From contig NC_052518.1 in assembly GCF_014356525.2 (NCBI RefSeq), positions 32,218,951 through 32,282,950 of the forward strand: a DNA stretch of 64,000 bases, given 5' to 3'. A program made the position numbers and the translations under genes. Below, in pieces: positions 10,931-24,772 of the stretch. The stretch's first letter is position 1, and each line of letters begins with the position of its first letter. The notes under the pieces are model-generated. The model was not told the origin of the DNA. It did no database searches and worked only from the letters and a program-made list of their open reading frames with translations. The stretch is from Nilaparvata lugens. Taxonomy: Eukaryota; Arthropoda; Insecta; Hemiptera; Delphacidae.

Positions 10931-13329
10931 GCCGGAGCTTCTGAAAACCTCCTGACATGAGTGGTTGATTTGTTGGTTGATGCTCTGTTGAATTCGATTG
11001 ACAAGTGGTTGAAACCATAGGAATAATTATGATATCTGGAAATTTTCTATTTTGGGGGGCTCCAGGACTCCCCCAATATTTTCAACTTTTGAACGGCACA
11101 TTTCCCAGCAAAGTTCAAGGGAACTTTTTTGTTCAGCGCCCCTACATTTTTGGATTGCTAGAATAAAATTTCGACCGGGTCGGGTGGGGTGCGGGGGGGA
11201 GCTTAATTTTCGACGATTTTTGCATGATGGAAAATTTGAAAAATTCCCAGCCAGACTGGGGCATCTGATAATACCAACTTCCATCATGATGTCTCTAGGT
11301 GTCTTAGCAGGCTTTGGGAGAATCATTGATTTTCCAAAATTTTCATTTTCTGGGTCGATGATGCCCCCTCAATTTTTGGAAAATTTAGGGGGGGGGGAAT
11401 AGCTACAGTTCCGAATCCCAGGTCAATCGACTCAGAAGATACCAGAACATCGCCTCCCACAGATGAAACATCGATTTTCCTAATAGGGAGCCCGGCCCCC
11501 TCATTTTTTTGAAAAAAAATTTCAGAAAAAAAAGTGTGAAATTCCCAGCAAAAACTGTGAATCCTATAATCTTTTGAATAATATCATTGGAAAGAGGACC
11601 AAAAATAACCTTCAGAACAACTGTCAAATGACAAATTTCAAAATTCCAGGGGGTCGTGGGGGTACCCCCATATACAGTGCTGGTTATGGATCACACTTAC
11701 AGGTTTTTTATGCTCAAAAACGAATTGAGCAGTCAAAAAAACATCAGTCCTGGGGAAAATAACCATGTTTATATAAAGGGGGGGATGCAAGGGCGATTTT
11801 TCAGTTTTTGTCAATTTTGGCTCATATTCGAGGATTTTTGCAGTCATGAATTTACGGTCTATGTATATTTCACATCAGTTTTCAATGTTGGAATCACGTA
11901 ACCTGCCATCTATGCTGCTGATAGTGTATCATCAAACCAAAAATTAATTCCAGGGGGCACTCGAGGAGGGCAGTGTGATTATTGGCAATTTCAAAAAATC
12001 TGAAGCCACACTGAATTGTGAAATGATGTTGACATATGTCAAAATATGATCAAAAGTGATGAGAAAGTGAATAAAAAATGGCAAAAATAACCGATTCCAC
12101 CTTGGGAGTCCTCCTGGACCCCCCAAACATTCCCAACTTTTGAACCACACATTTCTCAGCAAAGTGCAAATGAAATTTTTTGTTCAGTTCCTTAACATTA
12201 CTTGATCCTCACAATAAAATTTCGACCATGTCCCAGGGGGTGTGGGGGAAACGAAATTACCATAAGTTTTTTTGTAATGAAAATTGGAAGAATTCCCAGC
12301 CAAACTGGGGCATGTGACAATACTAACTTCCATCTGAAAGTCTGTAAGAGTACTAGCAGGCATTGGGAAAATCATAAATTTTCCTAAATTTTCATTTTTA
12401 GAGTCAATGATGCCCCTCACAATTTTTGGAAAATAAAGGGGGGAATAGCTACAGTTTCGAATTACTACTCAATCAACTCTGAAGATCCTGAAACATCGCC
12501 CTGCACAGATGAACAATCAATTACCGTAATAGGGGGCTCGGACCCCCTAATGTGGAATTCCCAGCCAAAACTGTGGATCTCAGAATTTCATGACTCATAA
12601 CATTACAAAGGGGACCAAAAAAACCTACAGAAAAATTGTTGAATAACAAAATTTTCTATTCTACAGTGGCGTAGGGGGGGACCTCCATATACAGTGCTGG
12701 TCATGGATCACTTTACATGGAACACTTTGATTTTTTCAAATTTTGGCCCAGAAAAGTTTTGATACCCACAATGCTGCAGCCAAAATTTCATGTGTTATAT
12801 CATTTTTACATTAAATTTTCATTATTTCTTTATTGTGTAAATTGCATAACAGGCTGTCTAGGCTGCTTTATAAAACTTGAAATTAATCTAATCCGAGGGG
12901 CACTCAGGGGGGACAATATAGGTGATGTGTGATTTCCGGTAATTTGAAAAGGATCAACAACCAAACTAGGAAATAGAACGATGTTGAAATATGTCAAAAA
13001 ATAATTGAAAGGGATAGGAAAAAATGTAAAAATGTCAAATACAAGAGATTTGATTTCTGGTGTTACTCAGGGCCCCCTAAATTTTCCAACTTTCCAATGT
13101 TCAATTTCATAGCAAAGACATAAGAAACTATCATGCTGGGCGCATTGAAATGGGGCTATTTATTATATGAAAACTGTATGGGAAGACATATGAGAGATGC
13201 GAAGGCAGTTTTCAAGTTCACTATTCAATACTGCAATCACTGAACTCAAACTACTAAAATACTACCCCACCCAGCAAAGGAAAGTCTCTAGGAGTCCCAG
13301 CAGGCTCCAGGAAAACTATGGATTTCTCG

Positions 13330-14120
13330 AAATTCCCATTCCAAAATTTGAACCTAGCCTATACTCTACCTGGCCTACAAAACCAATCCCACCAACCCCA
13401 CACTATCTATCCTCCTATACCTCACCTACCTATTTAACCCTCTATAAGTTAATCTACTTAACCTACCCCACTCAAGCCACCATACATGAATTCTGCTATT
13501 CAACCTACTCTAATGCACCCAACATAAACTACTTTACCTACCCCACCCTACCCAACCTACTCAACCTAAGCCACCCTACCTGAAATAACCTACCTAAACT
13601 ATTTAACCTAATCTTGACAGACCCAACCCACCCTACCCAAGATAACCTACATAATCTACTCCACCTAACCCACCTTATGAAAATAAAACTACCTAACCTA
13701 AGCAAACCTACCTGAACTAACCTATTGCACCCTACTTGAACTACTCTACCTACCCCACCCTACCCAACCTACTCAACCCAAGCCACCCTACCAGAAATAA
13801 CCTACCCAACAGTTCAACCTAATCATGATAACCTAACCTACCCTACCCAATATAACATACTTAATCTACCCTACCTAACCCACCTTATCAAAAAATATTA
13901 CCCAACCTAAGCCATCCTACCATAACTAACCTTCCTGAACAATTTAACCCAATCTTGACACTCTACCCTACCCTACCTGAGATAACCTACTAAATGTACT
14001 CCACCAAATCCCCCTTACCTAAGCTGTCCTACCCAACCAACTCTCCCTAATCACCTATCCCACCCTACCCAACCTACTCTACCCAACTCATCCAACATAA
14101 ACTACCATACCCAACCTACT
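13330..14120 (+). repeat. Pentamer-rich tract (S block 3)
   Basis: Third S block, same order of phrases as blocks 1 and 2 but without the neat 5' duplication. No gene. Confidence 0.7.
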
Positions 14121-14163
14121 CGGGTGGGTGAAGCCCACCTCCCAGCCAGAGCGCAAAGCACAG
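14120..14163 (+). repeat. Truncated GC-rich module G3
   Basis: Only the first hairpin survives intact, as GTGGGTGAAGCCCAC, whose outer pairs are T-A where G4 has C-G. The rest of the module is deleted; ATATCTGGAAATTTTC of the next unit follows at once. Confidence 0.65.
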
Positions 14164-15679
14164 ATATCTGGAAATTTTCTATTTTGGGGGCTCCGGGACC
14201 CCCCCAATATTTTCAACTTTTGAATGGCACATTTCTCAGCAAAGTTCAAGAGAACTTTTTTGTTCAGCGCCCTTACATTACTAGATTGCTAGAATAAAAT
14301 TACGACCGGTTTGAGTGTGGTGCGGGGGGGAACTTAATTTTCGACGATTTTTGCAGGATGGAAAATTTGAAAAATTCCCAGCCAAACTGAGGCATCTGAC
14401 AAAACCAACTTCCATCAGGATGACTCTAGGTGTCTTAGCAAGCATTGGGAAAATTATTGATTTTTCAAAATTTTCATTTTGTGGGTCAATGATGCTCCCT
14501 CAATTTTTGGAAAATTGAGGGGGAATAGCTACAGTTTCGAATCCAAGCTCAATCTATTCAGAAGATACCAAAACATCGCCTCGCACAGACGAAACATTGA
14601 TTCTTTCAATAGGGGGCCCAGCCCCCTCATTTTTTTAAAAAAAAATTTCTAGAAAAAAAGTGTGAAATTCCAAGCGAAAACTGTGAATCCTATAATCTTT
14701 TGAATGATATCATTGGCAAGAGGACCAAAAATAACTCACAGGAAAACTGTCAAATAACAAATTTCAAAATTCTAGGGGGGCGTGGATGGTCCCCCATATA
14801 CAGTGCTGGTTATGGATCACACTTACAGGTTTTTTATGCTCAAAATCGAATTCAGCAGTCAAGAAAACATCAGTTCTGAGAAAACCAACCATGTTCATAT
14901 GAAGGGGGGGATGCAAGGGCAATTTTTAGATTTTTGTCAATTTTGGCCCATATTTGAGGATTTTTGTAGTCATGAATTGATGGTCTATGTATTTTTCACA
15001 TCAGTTTTCAATGTTGGAATCACATAACCTGCCGTCCATGCTGCTGATAGTGTATCATCAAACCAAAAATTAAATCCAGGGGGCACTTGAGGGGGGCTGT
15101 GTGAATTTTGGCAATTTTGAAAAATCTGCAGTCATACTGAACTGTGAGATGATGTTGACATATGTCAAAAATGATCAAAAGTGATAAAAAAGTGAATAAA
15201 AATAGCAAGAATAACAGATTCCACCTTGGGGGTCCTCCCGGTCACCCCAATATTTTCAACTTTTGAACCGCACTTCTCACAGCAAAGTGCAAAGGAAATT
15301 TTTTGTTCAGTGCTTCAACATTACTTGATCCTCACAATAAAATTTCGATTGTGTTCCAGGGGGTGTGGGGGGAACGAAATTACCATAAGTTTTTTTTTAA
15401 TGAAAATTTGAAAAATTCCCAGCCAAACTGGAGCATGTGACAATACTAACTTCCATGAGAAAGTCTGTAAGAGTACTAGCAGGCATTGGGAGAATCATTG
15501 ATTTAAAAAAATTTCCATTTTTAACATCAATGATGCCACCCTTAATTTTTGGAAAATTGAGGGGGGAAATTGCTACAGTTTCGAATTCCAACTCAATCAA
15601 CTCTGGAGATCCATAAACATCACTTTGCACTTTTCTCAGCAAAGTGCAAAAGAAATCTTGTTCAGTGCCTCAAGATTTT

Positions 15680-16235
15680 TTGAGATTTCCATTTCAAATC
15701 TTGAACCCAGCCTATATTCTACCTGGCCTACCAAACCAATCCCACCAATACTACCCTATCTATCCTTCTCTACCCAACCTACCTATTCAACACTCTATCA
15801 GTCAATCTACTTAACCTACCCCACCCAAGCCACCCTACATAAATTATGCTATTCAACCCACTCTATTACACCCTACTTAAACTACTCTACCTACACCACC
15901 CTACCCAACCCACTCAACCCGAGCCACCCTACCTGAAATAATCTACCTAAACTTTTCAATCAACTATCCTATCCAGGAAAACTATGGATTTTCCTAAATT
16001 TCCATTTCAAAACTTGAACCCAGCCTATATTCTACCTGGCCTACCAAACCTATCCAACCAACCCTACCCTATCTTTCCTACTTTACACAACCTACCTATT
16101 CAACCCTCTATCAGTCAATCTACATAACCTTCCCCACCTAAGCCACCCTACATAAATTATGCTATTCAACCCACTCTATTGCACCCTACTTAAACTACTC
16201 TATCTACACCACCCTACCCAACCCACTCATACACC
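15680..16235 (+). repeat. Pentamer-rich tract (S block 4)
   Basis: Two copies of the 5' part of the S block about 313 bases apart (15672 and 15985), then an abrupt join to the CATATACAGTGCTGGT landmark, so the 3' part and the GC-rich module are missing here. Confidence 0.7.
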
Positions 16236-18349
16236 CATAGCCCCTCATATACAGTGCTGGTCATGGATCACATTTACAGGGGTTTTATGCTCAAAAAAGA
16301 ATCCAGCAACTGAAAAAACATTACTTTCGCAAAAACTAACCAAAAAAAACAATGGTGGTGGTGGGAGGGTTTTTTTTTTATTTATGTCAATTTTGTTCAT
16401 TTTCCAGGATTTTTTTAGCCAAGATATGACTGTCTCTGTATTTTTCCAATCAGTTTTTGGTGTTGGAATCACTCAACCCGCCGTCTATGCTGCTGATAGT
16501 GCATAATCAAACCCAAAATTAAATCCAGGGGGCACTCGAGGGGGACTGTGTTATTTTTGACGAATTTGAAAAATCTGCAGTCACACTGAACGGTATAATG
16601 ATGTTAGAATATGTCAAACAATAATTGAAAGTGATGAAAAAAGAAGAAAAATGACAGGATTTACCTTTAGGGGAACCAAGGACCCCCTCAATTTATTCAA
16701 CTTTTCAATGCTTGATTTCAAAGCAAAGTCAAAAGGAACAATCTTACATAGCACATCGGAATAAGGCTATTTATCATAAATGAGAACTGGATGGATTGAT
16801 ATATGAGGGATTTGAGGGCAATTTCTCGATTTTTTCCAATTTTGGCCCAGAAAATTTTTGACACCCACAATGTTGCAGCCAAAATTTCATTGGTTCTGTT
16901 ATTTTCTCATCACATTACATTGTTAAGATCACATAACTAGCTGTCTATGCTGCATAATAAAACATGAAATTAATCTAATCCAGGGATCATCAAGGGGGGG
17001 ACAATATAGGTGCTGTGTAATTTTCGTTAATTTTAAAAAATATACAACCACAATGGAAGTTAGAATGATGTTGGAGTATGTCGAGAAATAATAGAAGGGA
17101 TAGAAAAAAATGGAAAAAATCAAATACAAGAGATTCAATTTTTGGTGTTACCCAGGGCCCACTAAATTTTTCAACTCTCCGATGTTCAATTTCATAGCAA
17201 AGACATAAGGAACTATCATGTTGAGCACATTGAAATGGGGCTATTTATTATATGAAAACTGTATGGGAAGACATAAATGTCTGAATTGTGAAATGATGTT
17301 GACATATGTCAAAATATGATCAAAAGTGATAGAAAAGTAAATAAAAATAACAAAAAAAAAGATTTCACCTTGAGGGTCCTCCCAGACCACCCAACATTTC
17401 CTACTTTTGAACCGCACATTTCTCAGCAAAGTGCAAAAGTAATTTTTTGTTCAGTGCCTCAACATTACTTGATCCTCACAACAAAATTTTGACCGTGTTC
17501 CAGGGGGTGAGGGGGGAAGGAAATTACCATAAGTTTTATGTAATGAAAATTTGAAAAATTCCCAGCCAAACTGGGGCATGTGATAATACTAACTATCATC
17601 AGAAAGTCTGTGAGAGTACTAGCAGGCATAGGGAAAATCATTGATTCTACAAAATTTCCATTTTTAGGGTCAATGATGCCCTCCTCAATTTCTGGAAAAT
17701 TGAGGGGGGGAATCGCAACAGTTTCGAATTCTAACTCAATCAACTCTGGAGATCCTTAAACATCACCTTGCACAGACAAACATAGATTTTCTCGATAGGG
17801 GGCCTGGCCCCCTCATTTTATTGAGAAAATTTTGTAAAATCTGCAGTCACACTGAACGGTATAATGATGTTAGAATATGTCAGACAATAATTGTAAGTGA
17901 TGAAAAAAGGAAAAAATATGATAGAATTTACCTTGACCTATGACAGGACCCCCTCAATTTTTTCAACTTTTTAATGCTTGATTTCAAAGCAAAGTCAAGA
18001 GGAACAATCTTACTCAGCACATCAGAATAAGGCTATTTATCATAAATGAGAACTGAATGGATTGAACTGATGGTGTATCATCAAGCCAAAAATTGAATCC
18101 AGGGGGCACTCGAGGAGGGTAGTGTGATTTTTGGTAATTTCTAAAAATTTGAAGTTGCACTGAACTGTGAAATGATGTTGACATATGTCAGAAAATGACC
18201 AAAAGTGATTAAAAATGAATAGAAAATAGCAAAAATAACCAATTCCACCTTGGAAGTCCTCCTGTACCCCCACAATATCTTCAACTTTCGAACCACACAT
18301 TTCTCAGCGAAGTGCAAAAGAAATCTTTAGTTCAGTGCCTCAAGATTTT

Positions 18350-19235
18350 TCGAAATTTCCATTTCAAAACTTGAACCCAGCCTATACTCTACCTGGCCTA
18401 CCAAACCAATCCCACCAACCCTACCCCAACTATCCTTCTTTACCCAATCTAATATTCAACCCTCTATCAGTCAATCTACTTAACCTACCCCACCTAAGCC
18501 ACTCCACATAAATTATGCTATTCAACCCACTCTATTGCACCCTACTTAAACTACTCTACCTACCCCACCCTACCCAACCCACTCAACCCAAGTCACCCTA
18601 CCTGAAATAATCTACCTAAACTGATCAATCAACTATCCTATCCCGGAGAACTATGGATTTTTCGAAATTTCCATTTAAAAACTTGAACCCAGCCTATACT
18701 CTACCTGGCCTACCAAACCAATCCTACCCTATCTATCCTACTTTACTCAACCCACCTATTCAACCCTCTATTAGTCAATCTACTTAACCTACCCCACCTA
18801 GGCCACCCTAAATAAAATATGCTATTCAACCCACTCTATTGCACCCTACTTTAACTACTCTACCTACACCACCCTACCCAACCCACTCAACCTAAGCCAC
18901 CCTACCTGAAATAATCTACCCAATCTATTCAACCTAATCTTGACAACCAAACCTACCCTACCCAATATAACCTACTTAATTTACCCTACCTAACTCACCT
19001 TATCAAAAAATACTACCCAACCTAAGCCACCCTACCATAACTAACCTTCCTAAACTATTTAACCCAATCTTGAAGCCCTAACCTACCCTACCCAAGATAA
19101 TCTACTCAATCTACTCAACCTAATCCACATAACCTTAGCCATCATACCTAACCAACTCTCCCTAATCACCTATCCCACCCTACCTAACCTACTCTACCTA
19201 ACCCACCCAACATAAACTACCGTACCCAACCTACT
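18350..19235 (+). repeat. Pentamer-rich tract (S block 5)
   Basis: Full-length S block with the 5' part duplicated at about 310 bases. It runs straight into module G4. No gene. Confidence 0.75.
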
Positions 19236-19375
19236 TGGGCGGGCGAAGCCCGCCTCCCAGCTGGACCATTAAGCGCGGAGGCTGCTATCAACCCCTGTAC
19301 AGTCATACCAATCATAGGGGTGCAGGGGCAAAGCCCCTGCCGAGGGCGAAGCACAAGTTAATATATACTAAAGCT
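19235..19375 (+). repeat. GC-rich mini-hairpin module G4
   Basis: Carries the strongest stems of the set: GGCGGGCGAAGCCCGCC, and GCAGGGGCAAAGCCCCTGC at 19322-19340 with eight pairs around an AAA loop. The second hairpin is lost. Confidence 0.75.
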
Positions 19376-20139
19376 GGAGCGTTTTAAAACCTCCTGACAA
19401 GGGTGGTTGTTGTGGTGGTTGTTGCTCTGTTGGATTCGATTGACAAGTGGTTGAAACCATAGGAATAATTATGATTTGTGAGAATTTTTCATTTTGGGGG
19501 GCTCCTGGACCCCCCCCAATATTTTCAACTTTTGAACCGCACTTTTCTCAGCAAAGTGCAAGAGAACTTTTTTGTTCAGCCCCTCAACTCCACTAGATTG
19601 CTAAAATAAAATTTTGACCGCATCGCAGGGGTCGCTGGGGGGGGGGAACTGAATTTCCATCTGTTTTTTTGGAATAAAAATTCGAAAAATTCAGAGCCAA
19701 ACTGGGGCATGTAACAATAGTAACTTTCATCAAAAAGTCTGTAAGAGTACTGGCAGGCATCAGGGAAATTATTGATTTTTCGAAATTTTCATTTTGGGGG
19801 TTGATGATGCCCCCCTCAATTTTCGGAAATTCAAGGGGGGGAATCGTTACAGTTTCGAATTCCCACTCAATCAACTCTGGAGATCCTAAAACATCGCCTC
19901 GCACAGATGAACCATCGATTTTCACAATAGGGGGCTCGGACCCCTAATTTTTTTGAAAACAATCTCAAGAGTCAAAATTTAAAAAATTCCCAGCCAAACT
20001 GGGAAAGGGACAACTCTAAAATCTATCAGAAAGTTTCTAGGAGTTCCAGCAGGCATTGGGAAAATTATGTATTTTTTTAATACAGGAATAAACTGGAATA
20101 GTCCTCAGACTCATCAGTCGGTGTTCGAAACAACTACTG

Positions 20140-20385
20140 TTGAAGAAAAGGAGGGAGAAGAGGAATTTGACAACGGCGTCCATGGGTCTCTCTGTAAGTA
20201 ATCCAATTTACATAAATGATAGTCTCACGATTCATAGAAGAAAACTTCTCATTGCTGCTCGAGAAGAAAAGAAAAAGAAGAAATATGCTTTTGTTTTGGT
20301 CCAGGATGGAAGGATATTGATGAGAAGGGAATCAACTGGCCCTATCATTCCAATAAACTGTCTAGAAGATATAGTAAAAAATTAG
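20140..20385 (+). pseudogene. LINE ORF1 C-terminal remnant
   Basis: The last 60 codons read PIYINDSLTIHRRKLL, then a Lys-rich stretch, KYAFVLVQDGRILMRR and a short tail, the layout of the C-terminal block of insect LINE ORF1 nucleic-acid-binding proteins. The listed frame begins at a TTG and its first 25 codons do not look like the family, so a frameshift or truncation near 20190 is likely. It lies 147 bases before the endonuclease ORF, as ORF1 should. It would coat LINE RNA; non-functional here. Confidence 0.6.
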
Positions 20386-20531
20386 AGGTAGCCTGGGATT
20401 ACTAGATCTTTTCTTGTCTTTATCATGTAGCCTTATTCTCAGATGTGAAAAATCATTGAACTTTATTATGTTTGCAAAAAAGTTAAAGAATTTAGTTATT
20501 AATATTTATTTAAATTTCTTCTACTTCTATT

Positions 20532-21651
20532 ATGGGGGATAATCATTATATTAATTCGTTTCTAAATCTATGTGAAGTAAATATGGATAATCTGATTATT
20601 GTTCATCAAAATATACATAGTATGCGAGAGAACTTCCAATCTTTCATGAGTGAGTTTCTTGATGAGAATGTTCGTCCACATATTTTTATTTTCTCAGAAG
20701 TATGGATAAAGGAACATGAAATTGATTTTTATGAATTGGATGGTTATAATGCTTACTATAAATGTAATGAAAATCACAGGGCAGGCGGAGTAATTGTTTC
20801 CATTACCAATAAATTCAAAAGTGAGTTAACTCAAGCAGATACAAGTACATTTGATGTGTTAAATATTAGTATAGAATTAACTCCTAGGATTAAGTTTGCT
20901 CTCTTAGCTGTATATAGATTACAATCTTATAGTGTCACTGCTTTCACAAATGAATTACAAACATTCATGGAAAATATAAACGCTAAAAATTTAATTATTT
21001 GTGGAGATCTGAATATATGTGTTAAGGAAGTAACTCGTGAGAATTATGAATATCTAACACTTATGGCTAGTTTTGGTCTTGAACAGCTGATAAATGCACC
21101 AACCAGAGCTAATAGAATGAGCTACTCATCAATTGATCACGTTTTCTATAGAACTCGAGATAACATGACATGTTCTGCTGGTATCGTTAAGATTGATGTG
21201 ACCGACCATTACCTAATTTACTGTCTCCTGGATATAGGTGACATAATAAATCCTAGCTCCCAAAACTCTTCTAGCCTAGTCAATTCTATTTCTAAATTTA
21301 GCTATGACATTTTTTATGAACATATGAAATGTATTGATTGGATTGATGTGTATGATACTAATGATGTGGATGTTGCTTATCAATTATTTCTCAACAAATT
21401 AATAATGGCTGCAGGAAGATCAAAGGTAGAGGCTCCCAAAAAACGCAGTTATAAACCACTACAACCGTGGATAACATATAATTTGTATTGATGCATAACT
21501 AAACAAAATCAACTATATAAAAAGACAATAAAGCATCCAAATAATAATGACCTTCTTAGTTACTATAAAGCTTACAAATCAAGTCTTGCTGCAGATTTAA
21601 AGTTTACGAAAAATTCTTACTATCATCACAGAATTAATAATAGCACAGAAG
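20532..21651 (+). pseudogene. LINE ORF2 endonuclease domain (truncated)
   Basis: Apurinic-type endonuclease of a non-LTR retrotransposon, which nicks the target for reverse transcription. The motifs appear in order: VHQNIHSMRENF, FSEVW, GDLNI, SSIDHVF and VTDHYLI, giving the Asn, Glu, Asp-x-Asn, Asp and His active-site residues. An in-frame TGA at 21489-21491 ends the first 319 residues. The frame then continues with linker-like sequence to about 21651, where similarity stops and unrelated DNA begins. No reverse transcriptase follows. The family looks Jockey/CR1-like; I cannot assign a clade. Confidence 0.8.
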
Positions 21652-21654
21652 GCT

Positions 21655-22075
21655 AGCGGAATAGGACTATCTGTTCACGCGTAATCGAGTAGTTCCTTTG
21701 CCAGATTGTAGATAGCGCGCAGAACCCTACTCCGGTCTCACTCACCCCCCTTCCGCACTCCGTCCTCACAAAAACTCTATCACCCACTCCACTGACAGGT
21801 AGTCGCCCCTCACTCCTAGAACACTATCACACACACACAACACCACACAGATGCACACACACACAGTCAACTCGGCACCAGACACCTGTCAACATGTGAA
21901 GCAATTGTAGCAATTATGGGACTATTGTGATAATAATATTATTCAACCGCCTTCTGTTTTCTTTGCATTTCATCCCAACATTCTCCTGATGATTGGGAAA
22001 CTCACAGCTGAATCATGACTGTATCATTTATATTACTCTGTGTTCTGTAAGAATGAGAATGCTATGTAAAGAAGA
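21655..22075. other. Low-complexity spacer
   Basis: GC-richer start (ACGCGTAATCGAGTAG, then C-rich phrases and a CACACA run near 21830-21870), then AT-rich DNA. No gene or element recognised. Confidence 0.4.
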
Positions 22076-22690
22076 AGTAAAGGAATGAGAAAAAGAGAAG
22101 AAGAAGAAGAAAATATGAAGTTTTCAGTTCATCATCTTCTAAATATTTATTATTTTTTATCACTATTGTATAGTATATCTTCATCTTTCTTATCCTCTTC
22201 TCCTCCTTCATGATCCACTAATTCTTATCTCTCTCATATGCTACTCCTTCTTCTTCTTTCTCTCTTCCTCCTCCTAGAAGAAGAAGAAGAAGAAGAAGAT
22301 TTCTTCCTTCTTCTTCCACTATCTAATCTTCTTCATGTTCTACCACTTCTTATTTCTATCTTGCTACTCCTTCCCATTCTTCTCTTTCTTCAATGAGATG
22401 AAGAAAAAAGAAAAAGAAGAAGGAGAAGAAGAGGAATAATAGAATGATGAAGAAGAGGAGAAGGAAAAGAAGAAGATGAGTAGATGATAAGAATAAAATG
22501 ACGATTTTGAGTAGAAGAAGAAGAATAAATAATAGAACATGATGACAAAAAGATAATAGTAAGAAGCAGAAGAAGGAGAAAAAGAAGAAGAGCTACAACT
22601 TGATAATGAAGAAAAATAAGTTTGGAGATGAAGAAAAATAGGTAGGAGATGAAGAGAATAAGATATCATGAGAAAAGAAGAAGAAGCTGA
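22076..22690. repeat. GAA/TTC microsatellite block
   Basis: Alternating purine-rich (GAAGAAG) and pyrimidine-rich (CTTCTTC) runs on the same strand, so the two halves can pair or form triplex-like structures. The long minus-strand ORF here is only Ser/Phe/Tyr-rich repeat translation. Confidence 0.8.
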
Positions 22691-24700
22691 TGTATTACTA
22701 TTATTACATTCATTTAAACTACATAAGTCACCCTATCCATAATATTGGTGAAGCTGAATTTTTGCAGGATGTTAGTATACATAGTTAATAGCCTGGAATC
22801 ACAATATACTCATTTTTCTCTCACTTGAGAAAAGTTTTGAAAGAATCGATAAGGTCAACTTTTGTAAAGATATCCAATACTCCAGAATCATTACCTGAAA
22901 AATGTTGCGTTTTCGGAATTAATTATCAAAACTGCCCTTTTTCACTATCTCGTAACTGGACTATTATTAACTAATGAGCTGTTTAACATACATTTCAAGT
23001 ACCACCAACAACTACAATATTTAGCCTATCTTAATTTTGTTTAGAAATTCACTTTTGAACTCTTGATCTTCCAGAATGCTCGATAATGTGAGGGCATACC
23101 GGTTTGGAGATAGAGAACTATCATTTGATATCTCGAGAAGAGATACTCTATAAGGAATTAATAGATTCAATCACAGAATTAATATAGCAAATTATTATAG
23201 AAGATTTCTCTGATTTAATTTGGCAACATTTGAAGAGATGATAGTGTCTCTATCAAATGATAGTTCTCTATCTCCAAACCGGTCTTCAAAGGTTTTGTAC
23301 TGGAGGTTTTTTATTCAAAGTTTTAATATCCCAACAATTATATAAAGTTGAAAAAAGGTACTGAATGTATTTCTCCTAGTGATGTTTTGAATGATATAAT
23401 ATATGCCTATATTTTTCCAATCACTGTTTTATCATCATAATAATTAGACTTGGCTTGAATACTTTAATAGTTATCTTGAGCTTTCTCGTTATTTATTGAG
23501 TTTTACACATTCAAGCTGTTTCCTTTGTTCATTATGATATTCTTCTGCAAGCTCAACCAATATCTATCCTTTTAATACTGATTCTAATACCAATCTCAAT
23601 GCAGAAGACATATAAAGGGAAAGCTAAGATTAATTTGATAAAAGTTAATTCAAGAGCGGATGCAGAGAATAAAGGTTGCTAGTGCAGGGCATTCCATTAG
23701 TGATTTGGAAAGAGAATGTGGATAATCAATGGATGAAGATGGTAAGCGTGAAGATGGTAATAGTAATATATTCGATGATTTTGTTTGTTAATCAATTGGA
23801 TTGATCAACAATTGAATTTCAATTGAATTTTCGATAAATAACTTTGGTTTCAAAATTATTTCTACTCAGTGACCAAGGCACAATCTAGAAAAATAATTTT
23901 TATCACATATACATCACTCACATTATATGTGATAGAAAGCCCCAATATGGAACAAAAGAGAGTATGGGGTGATAGTATAACACTCACATCATGAAAGCAT
24001 TATAAACTGAATAAATTGCAATTTTAAAAAATATCTTAAAATATGCCCAACTATTCTCTCCGATTATAGGAAAATAATGTGGAGTTTGGAAGAAATTGGA
24101 ATTTACCACACATTATCCTGTTTTAAGTGTATGAGAGTTTAATTTCTAGAATAGAAATGCCCTCAGAGTTGGTTGAAGAGGTTGTCATCCTTTAGTAGTC
24201 TTTCAAACAGGCATTCAACCAATCCACTTGTCTTAGAGAATTATCATTTTTTTAGAAGGAATATATATTGTAGGGTGCTTAAAGTATGAATTCATAATTA
24301 TACGTATACTTTCCAATTGATGATTCATTTTTATTAAATACATTATTATTGGATCATGAAGAGTTGGTTTTCCTTTCCACAAATAAAAAATAAAGAATGA
24401 GAGTTTAACAATAAGAGAACAAGTATCATTTGAGAATTCCTCTCACAAATTATAAATGAGAAATATGTGTTTCACAATACGAGAGCAAGTACCTATTCAA
24501 TACAATTCTCAATAATTACTGAAAATTCCCCACGCGGTATGCATGCTTTAATATATATTCACCCTTATATTTTGTTGTAGTTTCTAATTAGAGAGATTCA
24601 ACCAGAAAACTTTTTCCTGATCAAGTATATGGAAGCCATAATTTTTCTGAAAAAGAGATTCTCCTCCTAATAATAGTTAACAATAGTTAACACTCACACT
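22690..24700. other. AT-rich stretch without recognised genes
   Basis: About 2 kb with no ORF of note and no similarity to elements elsewhere in the window, apart from the perfect inverted repeat listed separately at 23098-23283. Confidence 0.5.
23098..23283. repeat. 33-bp perfect inverted repeat (small foldback)
   Basis: The arm starting ACCGGTTTGGAGATAG at 23098-23130 is inverted exactly at 23251-23283, with about 120 bases between. Possible MITE-like remnant or cruciform-forming repeat. No target duplication seen. Confidence 0.65.
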
Positions 24701-24709
24701 TCCTCCTAC

Positions 24710-24737
24710 TCCATCACCTCCTTCTTCCCCTTCTTCT

Positions 24738-24772
<35 letters not shown>

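Larger units (their letters stand above)
4283..20085 (+). repeat. Complex hairpin-rich repeat, array R1
   Basis: About 16 kb of diverged copies of one long unit. Landmarks recur in the same order: an XhoI-like GGGCACTCGAGGGGG; TTGACATATGTC; an imperfect TCCTGGACCCCC hairpin; CCCAGCCAAACTGGG; a CCCCCTCAATTTT/AAAATTGAGGGGG hairpin; a GGGGGCC-x-GGCCCCCT hairpin; and CCATATACAGTGCTGGT. These are followed by a CCTAA/CCTAC-rich tract and a GC-rich module. Sub-modules inside the unit are themselves diverged copies of one another, so it is a higher-order repeat. Short ORFs here (for example those containing RGPGPL-x-KSMF) fall on the hairpins and are not supported as genes. No transposase, reverse transcriptase or terminal repeat was recognised. 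Confidence 0.85.

Noticed and set aside
22364..22669. 101-codon Ser/Phe/Tyr-rich minus-strand frame
   Set aside because: Translation of the GAA/TTC repeat block.
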